From Escallonia rubra (Eukaryota; Streptophyta; Magnoliopsida; Escalloniales; Escalloniaceae): a stretch of 64,000 nt of DNA. The stretch is taken from the NCBI GenBank assembly GCA_033065855.1, contig JAVXUO010000235.1, positions 62,001 through 126,000 on the forward strand, given 5' to 3'. Under the pieces are notes generated by a model, which saw only the letters and a list, made by a program, of their open reading frames with translations, was not told where the DNA came from and ran no database searches. The translations under genes and the position numbers were made by a program. This document shows positions 1-11,910 of this stretch, one piece after another (within the stretch, counting starts at the first letter, position 1; each line of letters opens with the position of its first letter).

Positions 1-1083
1 CAACAAAACAAAAATGTAGTCAAGGTAGGTGAAGGCATGACAATGGAGAATGTGAATATACCCGGAGGAAGAGAAGAAACATAATGTAAAAGCTTCATTT
101 GTAGCAATGAGTCATCTTGACTCTAGAATTTTGTATTGTTTGGAAGAGCTTAATATGTTTTGTTGCTAATTAAGCATATGATGGGTAATGCAAAAGTTTT
201 AGGTGCTACCACGGATAAAGTAAGAGGTTGTAACTTGTTCGTCGAGAAACAATTAATTGCTGCTAATAAAGTGCTAAACACATGTTGCTAAGATTTATCG
301 ACGGGTGTCTGTAACAGTGCCACTAACAACAAACTCGTTGCTGAATGAGAGTCGTAGGATTTTGGTTGCTTCTTACAACCCTGGTTCAAGCAAAAATCTT
401 TTCATGCATGACATGTTTTTTAAATTTACATGCAAGAAATTTAAACTAAAATCAACACATTGTCTAAACAAGACTTGCGAGTGGTAGTTCGATGCCAACA
501 CTATGAAATAATAATTGTTTCAACTTTTTGAATATTGTTGGTAATGTCCACGCGAAACGAATTTACTGCAACTAGTATTAAAGAAAGGATAAATAGCAAC
601 TTAGAGCCTTCGGGTATAGGACGAAAGTTGTGTCGATCGCACAATTGTTCTCCAGTAAAATTGAGTGATTTTGAATGAGGCATTTAATGTGAGTATATAA
701 TCGAGGATATTTTGATAATTCTATTGGTCAAACTTGATTCTCAAAGAAAATGAGTAGTCTTGATTTGTGAGCATTTTGAAGCAGATTTAGTCACCTTACT
801 TTTATTTACCTGAATTTAATGCCCCATTACAAGGGCATTTTACGCAATTTTTTCTTTGAAATAATTAATCTTAAATGCCCTCTAAGAAGATTCACCCAAA
901 TGGCTTTCTTTCTTTTTTAGGCTAAAAGGCACGTACGAAATAATGATAATGGAGTTACATTCGTTAGTTTATGAAATCAAGTCAATCATCTTAGACAATA
1001 ACAGTGATTCTCATTGACTAATGTTTTAATCTTGCCTAGTTTCTAGTAGCGAATCAAGGCATGATTTCATATCCAAAAACTCT
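1..1083. other. intergenic, nothing recognised
   Basis: AT-rich sequence up to the Mutator-like element. Only short open frames occur, none with a recognisable domain or codon pattern. No RNA gene or repeat was identified. Confidence 0.5.
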
Positions 1084-1092
1084 TCATACCAA

Positions 1093-4000
1093 GAAAATAT
1101 TCGGTGGTTGTCTACCACCATGTCACCAGCTTACGTGGTGTTAGACTACTACTAAAAATTTGCTAACTAAACAAGATAATCAGTCGGCGGGGCAAGTATT
1201 CAACTAGATATTAACCTTAACCATGGTTTAAAAGTTACCATAATAAAAGTAAAGAATATAAAACAAATGCAAAATATAAAAGCCACAGTTCCAACCCTAA
1301 ACTCCATAATCTTAAGTAGTCGTCGTCCCGTCCCCCCCACCATCCAAAAAAAAAAATCTGAAAACACACTAGCCAATCCCGATCATCACTTCGACACCAC
1401 CAGGCTCATTTTTATCCTGCACTTTCAGTGCTGCATCACATTCTCTCCTGGCTCATTTCCTGCTTTTCAACCGTGAGGACAAGGTCTTGGAAACACGGAA
1501 GCATTTTATGATATTATTAGTATGAGTAGATGCCCATAGTTCAGTAACTCGTTATGATATTTAGGACCCCATGTATATTGGCAATCCAGCCATTTGTAAC
1601 TCTTATTTTGTTCAAAAATTTGTATAATTTTTATGTGAGTACATAGAAATTATTCTTTATAGCTTATTTATTGCCTCTTCTTTCTGCATTCCAACTATTT
1701 GGGTTTACTTGACTAATCTCGTAACCACTTCTTGCGTTCACGTTGGATATAAAATCTTAAGCAAATAATTGTAAAGATTGTGGAAATCAAATAAAATTTG
1801 ACAGTGATTATATTCAGTTTTCACTCCAATCGATTTGTGACTTTTCTTTTGAATTCTGAAAATGTTATTTATTCAAGAGTTTTACAATCATCCAAGGTTT
1901 GTATATTAAATCTACTCTTATACAGAGTATTAGCATTAACGAATAAAGTATTCAAGATTTATTTATTAGCTTTATTAAATACATTAACTATGTGTTCATA
2001 TACGTTCACATGATGGTTTCTAGTCGAGAAATGAAAGAAAATGTTGGTAAAATATATACTTTGTGTATACTTGTGCAGAAAACAAGTACGAAAATACTGA
2101 ACTGTAGTTTACTAAACAGACCAAACAGTATTTGCAAGAACAATTAAAATGAACTCACAGCAAAATCAGAGAAAACAGCAAGGGAGAAAGGCCGAGGCGT
2201 GAATTTGATTCACTGTCCTTAAGACTTTATTCGTCCCGCAACGGTGCTGACGGTTCTTGACGACAGTCTCCCAGGATACAACGGCAATACGTCTGAAATA
2301 GGAGCACTCCAAATTGCAGACCCGACGAACCAAAACAATGGCACAGAACTCTTTCGGACACAGGAATTTTGGAGACAGAATATGAATATTGCGGAAACTA
2401 ATTTCAGGATTCAGTTTTTTTCAATAAACTGTAACTGATTCGGTTTTTATACAGTGAGTAGTCACTGGGGGGTGCAACTCTTCACAGCTGGTTGGAAAGG
2501 TTACAACTTTTCGGAAAAGAAAATAAATAAATAAAATTTATTTGTCCCCAAAGAATAAAGCCTGATGGGCCCAAGCCACGGACCGGGACGGGGCGGGCGG
2601 CGCGCGCGTGTGGTGGACCTTGGGTCAACCTAGGTCCTCCCTCCTTACAAAACTTGGGTACCCCCAAGGGGCCCAAGCCTTAGCTCAAGACTAAGGGTGT
2701 GTTTGATAACGCAATTAAGCACTTAAAACTTAAAATTTTCAATGATTTTCAATTAAGTGCGTTTGATAACGCTAAATCTTGTATCACTTAAAAAATTAAG
2801 TCCTACCAAAAATAGACTAAAATTTTAAGTCAGGTGGACTTACTTAATGCTGATCACTTAATTCTAAGTGAGATGGTTAAAAGTTATTTAATATATTTTT
2901 ACATAAAAATAATAATTACCACCATGATGCCGCCTCAATTAATTTGCTGACAATACCGTCTCCACCACAACCATTATTTCATTTTGCTACCACCACCATA
3001 ATTACCATAACATAGTCACTATCACCACCACCACCGACACCACTACAAGGACACCGCCACCTCCACCACCCACACCGTCGTTGTTGTCACTACGTCTGTT
3101 TTCGCCAAAATCATCTAAAGATCCACCACACTACAACCACTGACCGCCATGTCGCCGCCTTTTGCTATCATCACAATTACCAACACCACGTCTTCATGCT
3201 CAATTACCGCCACCATAGACAGTTTTTTGTCTCCACCGCCACCACCACTCCATCGTCATTGCCAGCACCACCACCATCAACACGATTTTAGCCCCCCCCC
3301 CCCCACACACACACACACAACCCAAAAACAAAAGTAGCAAAGTACTTAAACAAATGAATAATTTTGGTAAAATGGATAAATTTGTAAATAAACAATTTTC
3401 AGTTATCTGCTTTTGATTTACCAAATATGTTAACTTATTTTTCAGTAAAAATTCAGTTGCTTAAAGTTTTCAGTTTTACAAATTCAGTACTTAACTTTTT
3501 CAGCACTTAAATTTCAGTTTTATCAAACAGCCCCTAAGCCTTATAAGGAGACAATTTGACTTTATCTTTTCAATGTGGGATACTCTTTTAATTTCCCTTC
3601 AAGTTGAACCATCAACTTTAACTTCAATTTTCTCATTCACCTTCCATTTGTTTTAAACATGTGAATATACCATGATCATTTATTCCAATAGACGAACATG
3701 AATTAATTTGTTCGTAACCAAAACTTGGTTTGGAACCCTATTAATAAATTGAGTCAAAGTTGCCTATCACAATGGGTTTAAAACCCAATTCTAACAGTAA
3801 ATTCAAAAGAGATACGAAAGAGAGAGATAAATGGAGGTGGGTTTGTGACATGAGGAGATGTTTAGGGATGGAAGCTGCCCATTCTTATTGGAGATGTGGC
3901 GATGGTGGTTCCCGTGAAAAGAAATTGGCTACGGAGGAGATGGTGGGTATCATGAAAATGAAAGAGAAAAGAAAGAGGGGAGGGCAATGAGAACGATGAG

Positions 4001-4222
4001 AAATGAATATATTTTAGGTTGAAAAATGATACGCCGGGACTTCAAACATTTGGCGAAAATTTGAATTTTTATGTTTCAAAAGGTTTACCATAGTTAAGGT
4101 TTGCTATCAATTTAGATACTTGTCCCACCGACTGATCATCTTACTTAGTTGTCAATTTTTTAGTGATAGTCTAACACCATGTAAGCTGGTGACGTGGTGG
4201 TAGACAACCACTGAATATTTTC
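1093..4222. mobile_element. non-autonomous Mutator-like element (MULE), about 3.13 kb, long TIRs
   Basis: The two ends are long inverted repeats. Both begin GAAAATATTC read inward and stay similar for at least 110 bp, sharing GTGGTTGTCTACCACCA, TCACCAGCTTAC and GATNATCAGTCGG-type blocks. They are flanked by a 9-bp direct repeat, TCATACCAA (1084-1092) and TCATACCAC (4223-4231), with one mismatch. Long TIRs plus a 9-bp target duplication are diagnostic of the Mutator superfamily. The interior has no transposase-like frame, so it is non-autonomous. It carries a GC-rich patch near 2570-2680 and a nested hAT-like element at about 2683-3535. Capture of host gene fragments (Pack-MULE) is possible, but I recognise no captured exon. 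The TIRs have drifted apart noticeably, so the insertion is not recent. Confidence 0.82.
2683..3535. mobile_element. hAT-like non-autonomous TIR element with CCA-rich core, nested in the MULE
   Basis: Near the left edge (2694) is AGGGTGTGTTTGATAA; the right edge reads inward as AGGGGCTGTTTGATAA, so the ends are imperfect inverted repeats. Both subterminal zones hold ACTTAA/TTAAGT motifs. An 8-bp direct repeat AAGCCTTA lies at 2675-2682 and 3536-3543, as expected for hAT target duplications. The left copy is about 10 bp outside the best TIR match, so the exact left edge is uncertain. The core (about 2920-3300) is a degenerate CCA/CCG trinucleotide tract ending in poly-C and CA repeats. Short frames inside are low complexity, not genes. 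Confidence 0.6.
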
Positions 4223-4236
4223 TCATACCACTTCTG

Positions 4237-4755
4237 ACGTTTGGGTTGATTTTGTAAAGTAGATTTCAACTTAAATCTTAATCAGTTTTCAAAATTAGCA
4301 TATCCATCCTTCTCTCACGCTAAAGTAGATTTCTCATACCTCTCTCTATAAGTATATCCATCCTTCTCTCACGCTAAATTAGCACAAAAAAAAACATTCA
4401 TCAACAGACACTTCATCCTAAATGTGAATGTGTGCAATAGAAGGCAAGTGCCCTAGTGGATTAATATGTGGAATCTTCAAAGTGACTTCGGTCGACACTT
4501 CTTCCAGCGAGTAACAACAAAAAATTCAGCGGCTTTTACAGCGAGACAATCTACAAAAGAGACCGTAAAACAAGTCGGGTTCATAAGTGATCAAATGCAC
4601 GCTTCAACTTTTGCAAGTACTCTGATCACTAACTTTTCATCCAAACATCATCCATAGCTTAGAGCTAATTTTGTAAAAAATAGCTCAAAGTTGATTATGA
4701 AAGTTTATTAAGATTCAATCTAGAATTCACTTGGGAGAATCAATACCAAACAGGT
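4237..4755. repeat. degraded Tourist-like fragment with short tandem repeat
   Basis: The stretch from 4237 (GACGTTTGGGTTGATTTTG) through about 4300 matches the terminal sequence of the Tourist-like family defined at 49489-50206. Sequence near 4705-4755 looks like the opposite terminal zone. Inside, a 54-bp unit starting ATATCCATCCTTCTCTCACG is present twice (about 4308 and 4362). The element is heavily diverged and its limits are approximate. Confidence 0.4.
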
Positions 4756-5164
4756 TTTAAGTGTCCAAATAACTTTTAAGGAAAGAAATAAAAAAGAAAA
4801 AAGAAAGAACTTATAGGTATGCTAGCCATCCCATCTAAACCCCACCATCAACAGCCACCTCATACCGCCCTATCGGCATCTATTGCTAGCCACCACTATC
4901 GGCCCATCGCTGGAAGCAACATCTGGCCGCTGCCTCTGACAACCATGTAAAGCAAAAGAAAAGAATTGAATATTTGACTACCTAAAAAAAAAAGAACTGG
5001 AGAGTAAATGAGTTGACCCGTATTCAATAGGGTCAAATGGAATGGGCTATATCTAAGTTAAGTGGGGCTAGGTAGGGCGCATTAAATCAAGTATAAGGTG
5101 GGGCAAATGAGAATGGGGCGACTTGGGTTGGGGATAAGTCTACCAAATTTAATGAAAATCACAT
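4756..5164. other. intergenic, nothing recognised
   Basis: Low-complexity AT-rich DNA with a CCA-rich patch near 4840-4950. No gene signature is seen. Confidence 0.4.
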
Positions 5165-5960
5165 TCAAAATAGTAAGATAGAAGAACTTAAGCAGATTTC
5201 AGCTTAAATCTTAATCAATTTTCAAAATCAAATTATTAATACAAGAAAACAAGGATTATGGATTTAATCCGTTTTGAGCACATTGAAAACAGATTTAATC
5301 AGTTCATTTTTTTTTTGCCAAACACTTCAAAAGATTTAATTTGAATTTAATAAGCTTTGACCATTCTATAATCAATTTCAAACACCCTCTTAATCTACTT
5401 TAAGCAAAATCAATTCACTGTTTGACAAAAGTAGTCGTAAACTAGATTAAAGATACGAAAAATGTTTAGATAAAAAGTGTTTAAATCGGTTCGACTTTGA
5501 CAAAATGGCAATAGACGACACTTAATAAATAATATTATAACATTCATTCAGAAAGGTAATGTTAGCATAACTTTCATTTGTAAATAACTATAATATACAA
5601 ATAAATTATCGAAAAGCTATTTTCACTCACCTACTAAGTTTTTTATTTCTTATTTTAAACAAAAAAACACTCACAATCTAACATTAGTCCTTATAGTACA
5701 ATATCTTTTCCAAATTAGTTAAAGAGTATGAGATGTTCTTTCTTATGAGAAATATGAGGATATAATATGATAAATTAGAAAGCGAAACCTGATTATGAGA
5801 AAAGTGATTACTGCAAAACCCTCACTTTCTAGAATTATGGATTTAATCAATTTTTTGAGACATATTAAATTTCTTAATTTTTTTGTCAAATACCTACATA
5901 CCAAATTTAATCTAAATTAAATCACGTTAGACCATCTCAAAATTAATTTCAAACACTCTC
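5165..5960 (-). mobile_element. Tourist-like (PIF/Harbinger) MITE with a second copy nested inside
   Basis: Read on the minus strand from 5960, the sequence starts GAGAGTGTTTGAAATTAATT and follows the reference copy at 49489-50206 for most of its length. A second, shorter copy of the same family interrupts it: its terminus GAGGGTGTTTGAAATTGATT lies at 5389 on the minus strand, followed by a TTA target site at 5390-5392. Removing the nested copy (about 5242-5389) brings the two halves of the host copy together. The far end near 5165 lacks the last about 25 bp of the family. Confidence 0.6.
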
Positions 5961-6171
5961 TTGTAGGGGGTAATTCCCTTAAGCTAATATAGCCCGGAAA
6001 AACTCCAATTAAAGGTCAAAAGAAGAAGACCATTACGCAGCCCGAAAATCAATTATGTAGCTTTGGTCAAACCTTAGATTTAGATTAACAAAGGCCAAAA
6101 AAGCTATGAAATCAAAATTTTGATCATCTCTATATGGAAGACGAATTTCGCCAATGTGGGACAATAAGTTA

Positions 6172-6820
6172 GAGGGTGTTTCAAATATTTTATATTTAAA
6201 ACAAGTTTGGTAAAAAAAAAAAATTGGTTTATAACACCACTGCAAAATCTGAAAAAGTGTTTAAAATTAAATCAAAGTCACCATTTTTTGTGTTTATGGT
6301 CTTAAACACTTTTGAAAACATTTTTTGACTAAGAAAATTGTATTAGATTACCCTCACATTATATATAAAAGGATATTAAATGCCCTTTTAATACCGTTTA
6401 TATTATTTTTCATTAATCTCCATGAGAAGAGAGTTATTCCTATACTTTTATTTTGGCTCTTTACAATTCTTTCATACTTAATTGTTTCTAAGTTGAATTT
6501 TTTACTAACCGTTCTTATACACATTAATAGAGGACATGATAGACACAAAATAATAAGAGATTTAACCACAATATATAGCTATTTAAAAAACATTAGAAAA
6601 ACTTGATTTGTTAAACAATAACCCAATTTAACTCTTTGATGCCATTGGCAGTCTTTTTCTCATATTAAAGTCATTTTTAAAGGTTTTTACATAAACATTT
6701 TTCATAGCTTTCAACAAGAGTTTTTAATTTTTTTGCCAAACAACTATTAATTCTGCATAAATTTGTTTACAACTATTTTAGAAATTATTTATATTTTAGT
6801 CATAATGTTTTCTAGAACTA
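6172..6820 (+). mobile_element. Tourist-like MITE, 3' end lost
   Basis: It starts GAGGGTGTTTCAAATATT directly after TTA, the typical Tourist target site. Its middle (about 6300-6770) is closely related to the next element (6821-7435), including a shared GACTAAGAAAA block and a TTTTTGCCAAACA block. It runs into the following copy without a recognisable right terminus. The 93-codon frame at 6325 is an AT-rich chance frame. Confidence 0.5.
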
Positions 6821-7435
6821 GAGGGTGTTTGGGATTGATTTTGTAATGGTCAAACTTGTTTTAAACAGTTTAAAACATGTTTGTTGAGCGTTTGTTGAGC
6901 ATTTAAAACATGTTTGTTGAGCGTTTGGGAAAACAAGGAAGTGTTAAAACACCCCTTCAAAAAAGAAAAAAGTGCTTAAAACCAGAAACACCACTTTTGA
7001 TTGTTTTGGTTTTAAACACTTTTGAAAAAACATGTTTGACTAAGAAAAGTAGTATTAGATTACCCTTTCATTATTTACAAAAGGACATTGATAGCATTCA
7101 TCACTAATCTTCTGGGGGAAGAGAACTATCCATACAGATTTCTATTTTGGTTCTTTAGACTTCTTTCATACTTAATCGTTTCTAAAATAAAGAGAATGTT
7201 GCTTGTGTTAAATAATAACAGAATTTATCTCATTGATGGCCTTGTTGGTCATTTTCTCACATTAAAATTATTTTCTACTGTTTTCACCCAAGCACTTTTC
7301 ATAACTTTTAACAAGACTTTTCGCAATTTTTGCCAAACAGTTACTGATTTTGCGTAACTTTGATTAAAATTGTATCCGAAAAATGTTTTTGCATTAATCA
7401 AAAAATTAATTTTAAAATTAATCTCAAACATGCAC
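6821..7435 (+). mobile_element. Tourist-like (PIF/Harbinger) MITE, about 615 bp
   Basis: The left end is GAGGGTGTTTGGGATTGATT after CTA. The right end is AATTAATCTCAAACATGCAC before TTA (7436-7438). The ends are inverted repeats of the Tourist type and the 3-bp flanks are TTA-like. The interior is AT-rich and has no transposase. Confidence 0.55.
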
Positions 7436-7438
7436 TTA

Positions 7439-9640
7439 GAGAAAAGATCATAAGCAATGTTATATGTTTGGAGCATTTGGCTATGAACCTCATATTTTGG
7501 GATCACATGTCACTACGTGAACTCACTTTGAGCCCAATGTGCTCGATGTGACTAGTCAACATAAGATAAATAAATTCTTATTCTGATTTTTACTTAAGAT
7601 AAAATCAACAATAATTATTAACCATAATCATTTACAAACTCCGAAATTTTTTATGCCATAACAGACCAAACATAAGGTCTTAAATCCAAGCTAACAATTA
7701 CAATTTATTTATCCTCTTAGAAACTCATTCTATTCCAGACATATACCTACATTTTAACTGACTTTCTAACTGATCGCTTTCACACCAGTACAAAGTCGCC
7801 CGCAATCTAACTCCCATGCTTTAATCTGAAAGAATTAGTAAGAGAGTGAGCTAGCAATTACAGTTTATTTACCCACTTAAAATCTCGTACTATTTCCAGA
7901 CATATACCTGAATTTCAGTTGACTTTTTAACTTATCGCGTCCTACGATCTAACTCCGCCGCTCTAATCTGAAAGCATTAGTAAGAGAGTGAGCTGCACAG
8001 CTCAGAAAAGTAACGTAAAAGTCTTTACGGGTTGGATCAAGCACGCAACAACAGAAGATTAATTTTCATAAAGTACCATTATTTTAGAAGTAAAAAAATC
8101 AAAAAGTAAAACTAACTCAACTCCTAGTGAACAGAGGGAAGATGCCAACCACAGAACAAAAACAGTAGTTGGCCTCATGGGTTCCAATGGGTTGGTAGCT
8201 TGGTGACAAGGAGGAAGAGGGGGAACTGTGTGGCAAAATCAATCAATCAATAGGAATGAATGGTAGATGCAACCTTCAAATGTGCCAATATGATGATTGT
8301 GATGCTGATTGGCCTTGTCTCCAACTTGCAGTTTCAGGCACCTAATCCATCGACATTTGCTCAAGTAGAATGGTTCAATCACCCCATTAGAAAATTGATT
8401 TATTTATTTGGGTGAAATTGTTAGTGAGATGAGGGCAATAATAGCAACAGGAATTGGGTGTAGGACACGTGTACGGACGTAAATATACATAATAATAAAT
8501 AAATAATGATAAATAGTACTGTACAAAATGGAGAAGAAGCTCCTCTGTTGTCCCTTATAATAAAGAGCCGTGGCAATCAATCACAGCGCTTGACAGTGAC
8601 GGCCTGGTACATGATTACCGTCAGGTCCATGTAGAGGTTAAAGGTCAGCTCATGTCCAAAAAAAATTGAATACAACCACAATTATTGTTTGAGCTGGACG
8701 TTTCTCCGTTTTAATTTTATTTTTAGAGCGTCGCTACATATTATTTAGAGCGATATTCTGAAAGTTTGAGCGAAGAATTTTGGAACTTGATATTTTGTTT
8801 TAGACATTTATATAGTAACGAGCTGCCGTGCACACGCGATACGTGTACGATTCTGTAAACTCTAATCATTATTTATGTGGTATTTGATATAAATTAGGCA
8901 AATATATTTAAGATTACTGCATCAGATCCCTCCAATGTACCACTGAATTCAAGCATCTCGCTGCAACAACCAACAATCAACAAGTTGTGACACATTACTC
9001 TTCTTAAAACTCTTCACAGGCACAACAAGTAAAAATGAGTGCAAAAGAAATCCCATCGTCCAGTCTCAACCCTAGTGGTCTTCATCAAATAACACGCCGA
9101 CCCATATTCCCTTCCCTCCCCCTTTGCCTTGCACCACCACCACCACCACCACCACCCCGCACGCCTTCTTTTCATCGCTTTCTTCTTCTTCCTTTATTTC
9201 ATTCTTTAAATTAAAATCCCTTTTACCCTTTAGCTCTTCTACCAGTGTACACCGTTCGGAGAAGGCCCCTCTCCTTCTCTCCGCTCCCTCTTCAAATCGG
9301 ACCATCTTTCTGGGCGACCTTTTTTGTTTGTTGCTCGGTCGAATACTCATCGTGTGCATAGACTTGCACCAATAATGACGCTTGTTTCAAGTTCTTCACA
9401 ATTTCCATAGCCAAGTCTCTACATTACCATTAAAAATGGGAAGAAACTGAGGGATTATGTAGGGTTACCGATGCGCAAAATTTGCAAGGTGGGTTTTTAA
9501 TCCTACGATTGGGGACTGATAAGAGCGATTGGATTGGAAGATAGATTGATAAGGGAGAAGGCAATTATATAAAGTGCTGAGAGTGGGAGACTAATAGAAG
9601 GGTTGTGGAGAGTGAGTAATGTTATTTTACAATTTTGTAC
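7439..9640. other. intergenic DNA with tandem duplication and CAC microsatellite
   Basis: Contains a tandem duplication at 7689-7994, an old diverged copy of the 306-bp repeat near 8700-8890, and a (CAC)n/(CCA)n microsatellite near 9131-9161. Open frames around 9072-9375 on both strands are produced by that microsatellite and pyrimidine-rich DNA; I recognise no domain. A short uncharacterised transcript is not excluded. Confidence 0.4.
7689..7994. repeat. tandem duplication, 2 units of about 160 bp
   Basis: Both units begin AGCTARCAATTACARTTTAT and end AGTAAGAGAGTGAGCT, with a CCAGACATATACCT block between. The second unit starts at 7849, giving a period of about 160 bp. The units differ at many positions, so the duplication is not recent. 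No coding signal. Confidence 0.75.
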
Positions 9641-9699
9641 TCAAAATGGACACGTGTCGCACTTGAATAAGTTTCAGTATAACACTAAAAGGGCGTTAC

Positions 9700-11910
9700 A
9701 CTAAAAATGAAAATTATGCTCTCGTTATAAGTAACGAGTCACCGTGACACACGTGATGCGAGTGCGAAAATAAAATTAATAGTATAAATTTTGTTATATA
9801 AGAAAAAAAAATCAAACATCACATATACGTTTTTATTGTCATATTTAGTAAATTGAATCTTAAATAACAGAAAACTAAGTTAGCCACACGTGTCCAAAAA
9901 TAAGTTAGCAAAATATTATTACCTTATCGAACCTGGCCTTTATATTTTTTAAATATATTTTTCTGATGAGTTTTAACTTGCAAAAATTAAACATATTTTT
10001 ATTAGGTAGTGTTCCCAACCTATTCTGGTCGCACCCAAAGGCCCACTGGGGTCCCATTTTCCATGACACATCCGCACAAGCAACAGTCATTTTCAACACT
10101 CACAACCGGTCAAAGCATGCAACGCTCAAGTCACGTGCACTTATCACTTTCGTTACTTTACTTCGTCACTAAGAAGCTCATTTTCGCGCGAAGCCTCATG
10201 ACACTTCGACCGTCGCACTTCGCATGTCGCCCATCGGCGCACCATGGCACTTGCCCAAGGAAGTTGGCATTGGCCTTGACCTTGGCCTTCCCCTTGGGGT
10301 TGGCCTCGCCCTCCCCTTGGCGTTGGCCTTGGCCTCCCCCTAAGGGTTGGCCTTGGACTTCCCCTACCTTGACGGCTCCTCCGGGATGCTACCTTGACGC
10401 GCTCCGAGTGCTCCGGCACAAGGACTCACCCGCGGGGATAGGCGACTCCTCTGGGACACTATCTCCGTCAGGGAGCTCTTCAACTCCCATTCCGCCAGGT
10501 AGACGGCTCATCTGGGATGCTACCTTGGCCAATTGGGTAGACGGCTCATCCGGGATGCTACCTTGACGCGCTCCGAGTGCTCCGGCACAAGGACTCACCA
10601 GCGGGGATATGCGACTCCTCCGGGACACTATCTCTACCAGGGAGCTCTAAGTGCTCCGGCACAATGACTCCCCTTCCACCAGGTAGATGGCTCCTCCGGG
10701 ATGCTACCTCGGCCCATAAAATAGACGACTCCTCCGGGACACTATCTCCACCAGGGTGCCTGCGTGACTGGCCTACGTGCTCCGGTACTGGGGCCTTGCG
10801 TCGGCACCCCTAGGGACTATGACCCCCAAGTCACTCCGAGATGAGAGCAGATCTTCAGAGGGCATCGCACCTAGTTCGACTGGCAGTTGGGCATCGGGTC
10901 TTCCCCACTGCTGCTAGGCTTGTGGGACTCTACGAGGGCTTGGATTGGAGGCTAGATCAAGGGGGGTTCTTTGGCCACACCGACGCTGTAGGAGCCAGTC
11001 TTTCTAGACAGACAGAGCGATGCTGTGCAGGTCAGGCCGGGTGAATATGCGATCCGACAGTCCGTGGAGCACCGGCACCCGTGGACCCCCCGGTGACGTG
11101 TCACTCCCGGGGAGCGCCACGTGTCGGCTGATGACATCATCATCTCAACCTCTATAAATAAGGGTCTTGAGAATTCATTGAGACAGTTGGACATTTTCAA
11201 AACATTTTTACTTTCTCACTCTAGAATTTTAGAGAGAGAAACATACATGACCCTAACTCTGCACCTAAGCATCGGGCTGTGACTGTCATCGTGTATTCAT
11301 CCTGCGCCATCGCCCTCGCAGCACTGCCACCCTCAAGCTTTGTCTGGGAAGCCCTTGGTCTCTGCCCTTGTTCCACCCTTGCTGTGTCTCACATCAACAT
11401 ACTTGGCATCTGACTCGGACTGCATTCCTTGTGGCACCTCCACGTAGGTACAAACCCACTTTCCTTAGCATCAGGTAATTACTTCCCAATAAAGATTTTT
11501 ATTTTGTATCATTTTTTTAAAATTTTCTTAGATTGGTAGTTACGTAACACAAAAATAGATTACATCAAATTGTGTTTTCCCTTAATAAGTAATACGAGTC
11601 ACCATGGCACACGCGTGTGCGAAAATAAATTAATAATACAAATTTTTATTAAAAAAAAAACAACAAACATCACCTCTACATGTTTATTGTCATATTCAGT
11701 AAAATGAATTTTAAATAACAGGAAAATAAGTTAACCATACATGTCCAAAAACAAGTTAGTAAAATATTATTATCTTATAGGTAGTTACTTACCAATAAAA
11801 ATATTTATAAAATGTCACTTTTTAAAAAAATTCTTAGAACGTCGCATGTCAATAGTTATGTAATACCAAAAAGATGTTACACCAAATCATGTTTTTCTTT
11901 AATTAATAGT
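9700..11910. repeat. array of about 306-bp AT-rich repeats, split by a solo LTR
   Basis: Related units lie at about 9700-9935, 11474-11779 and 11780-11910 (partial). The start of the second (GGTAATTACTTCCCAATAAA, 11474) and third (GGTAGTTACTTACCAATAAA, 11780) are 306 bp apart. Shared inner blocks are ACGAGTCACC, GCGAAAATAAA, TTATTGTCATATT and AAGTTAG. The solo LTR at 10010-11473 sits at one unit boundary. Family unknown; no coding capacity. Confidence 0.65.
10010..11473 (+). mobile_element. solo LTR, copy A (1,464 bp), unclassified LTR retrotransposon
   Basis: It starts TGTTCCCAACC and ends GCATCA (TG...CA), and is flanked by near-identical 5-bp direct repeats GGTAG (10005-10009) and GGTAA (11474-11478). 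No primer-binding site follows it and no internal region is present, so it is a solo LTR left by recombination. The U3-like part holds TTGGCC-rich repeats (about 10255-10375) and then 30-40 bp minisatellite units built on CTCCTCCGGGATGCTACC and CTCCGGGACACTATCTC (about 10375-10770). A promoter-like zone follows: GTGACGTGTCAC, GCCACGTGTC and TGATGACATCATC, then a TATA box at 11153-11160. Same family as 22586-24426 and 62556-64000. Copia or Gypsy assignment is not possible without internal genes. Open frames inside are minisatellite products. Confidence 0.85.

Noticed and set aside
9072-9375. Opposed frames of 83 and 95 codons
   Set aside because: Driven by a CAC/GTG microsatellite and pyrimidine-rich DNA, with poly-Val or poly-Thr tracts; no splice context or domain.
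10009-11200. Frames of 60-185 codons in copy A, and similar ones in copy C (62831-63990)
   Set aside because: All lie within the LTR minisatellites and repeat the same peptide pattern in several phases; products of the repeat, not genes.
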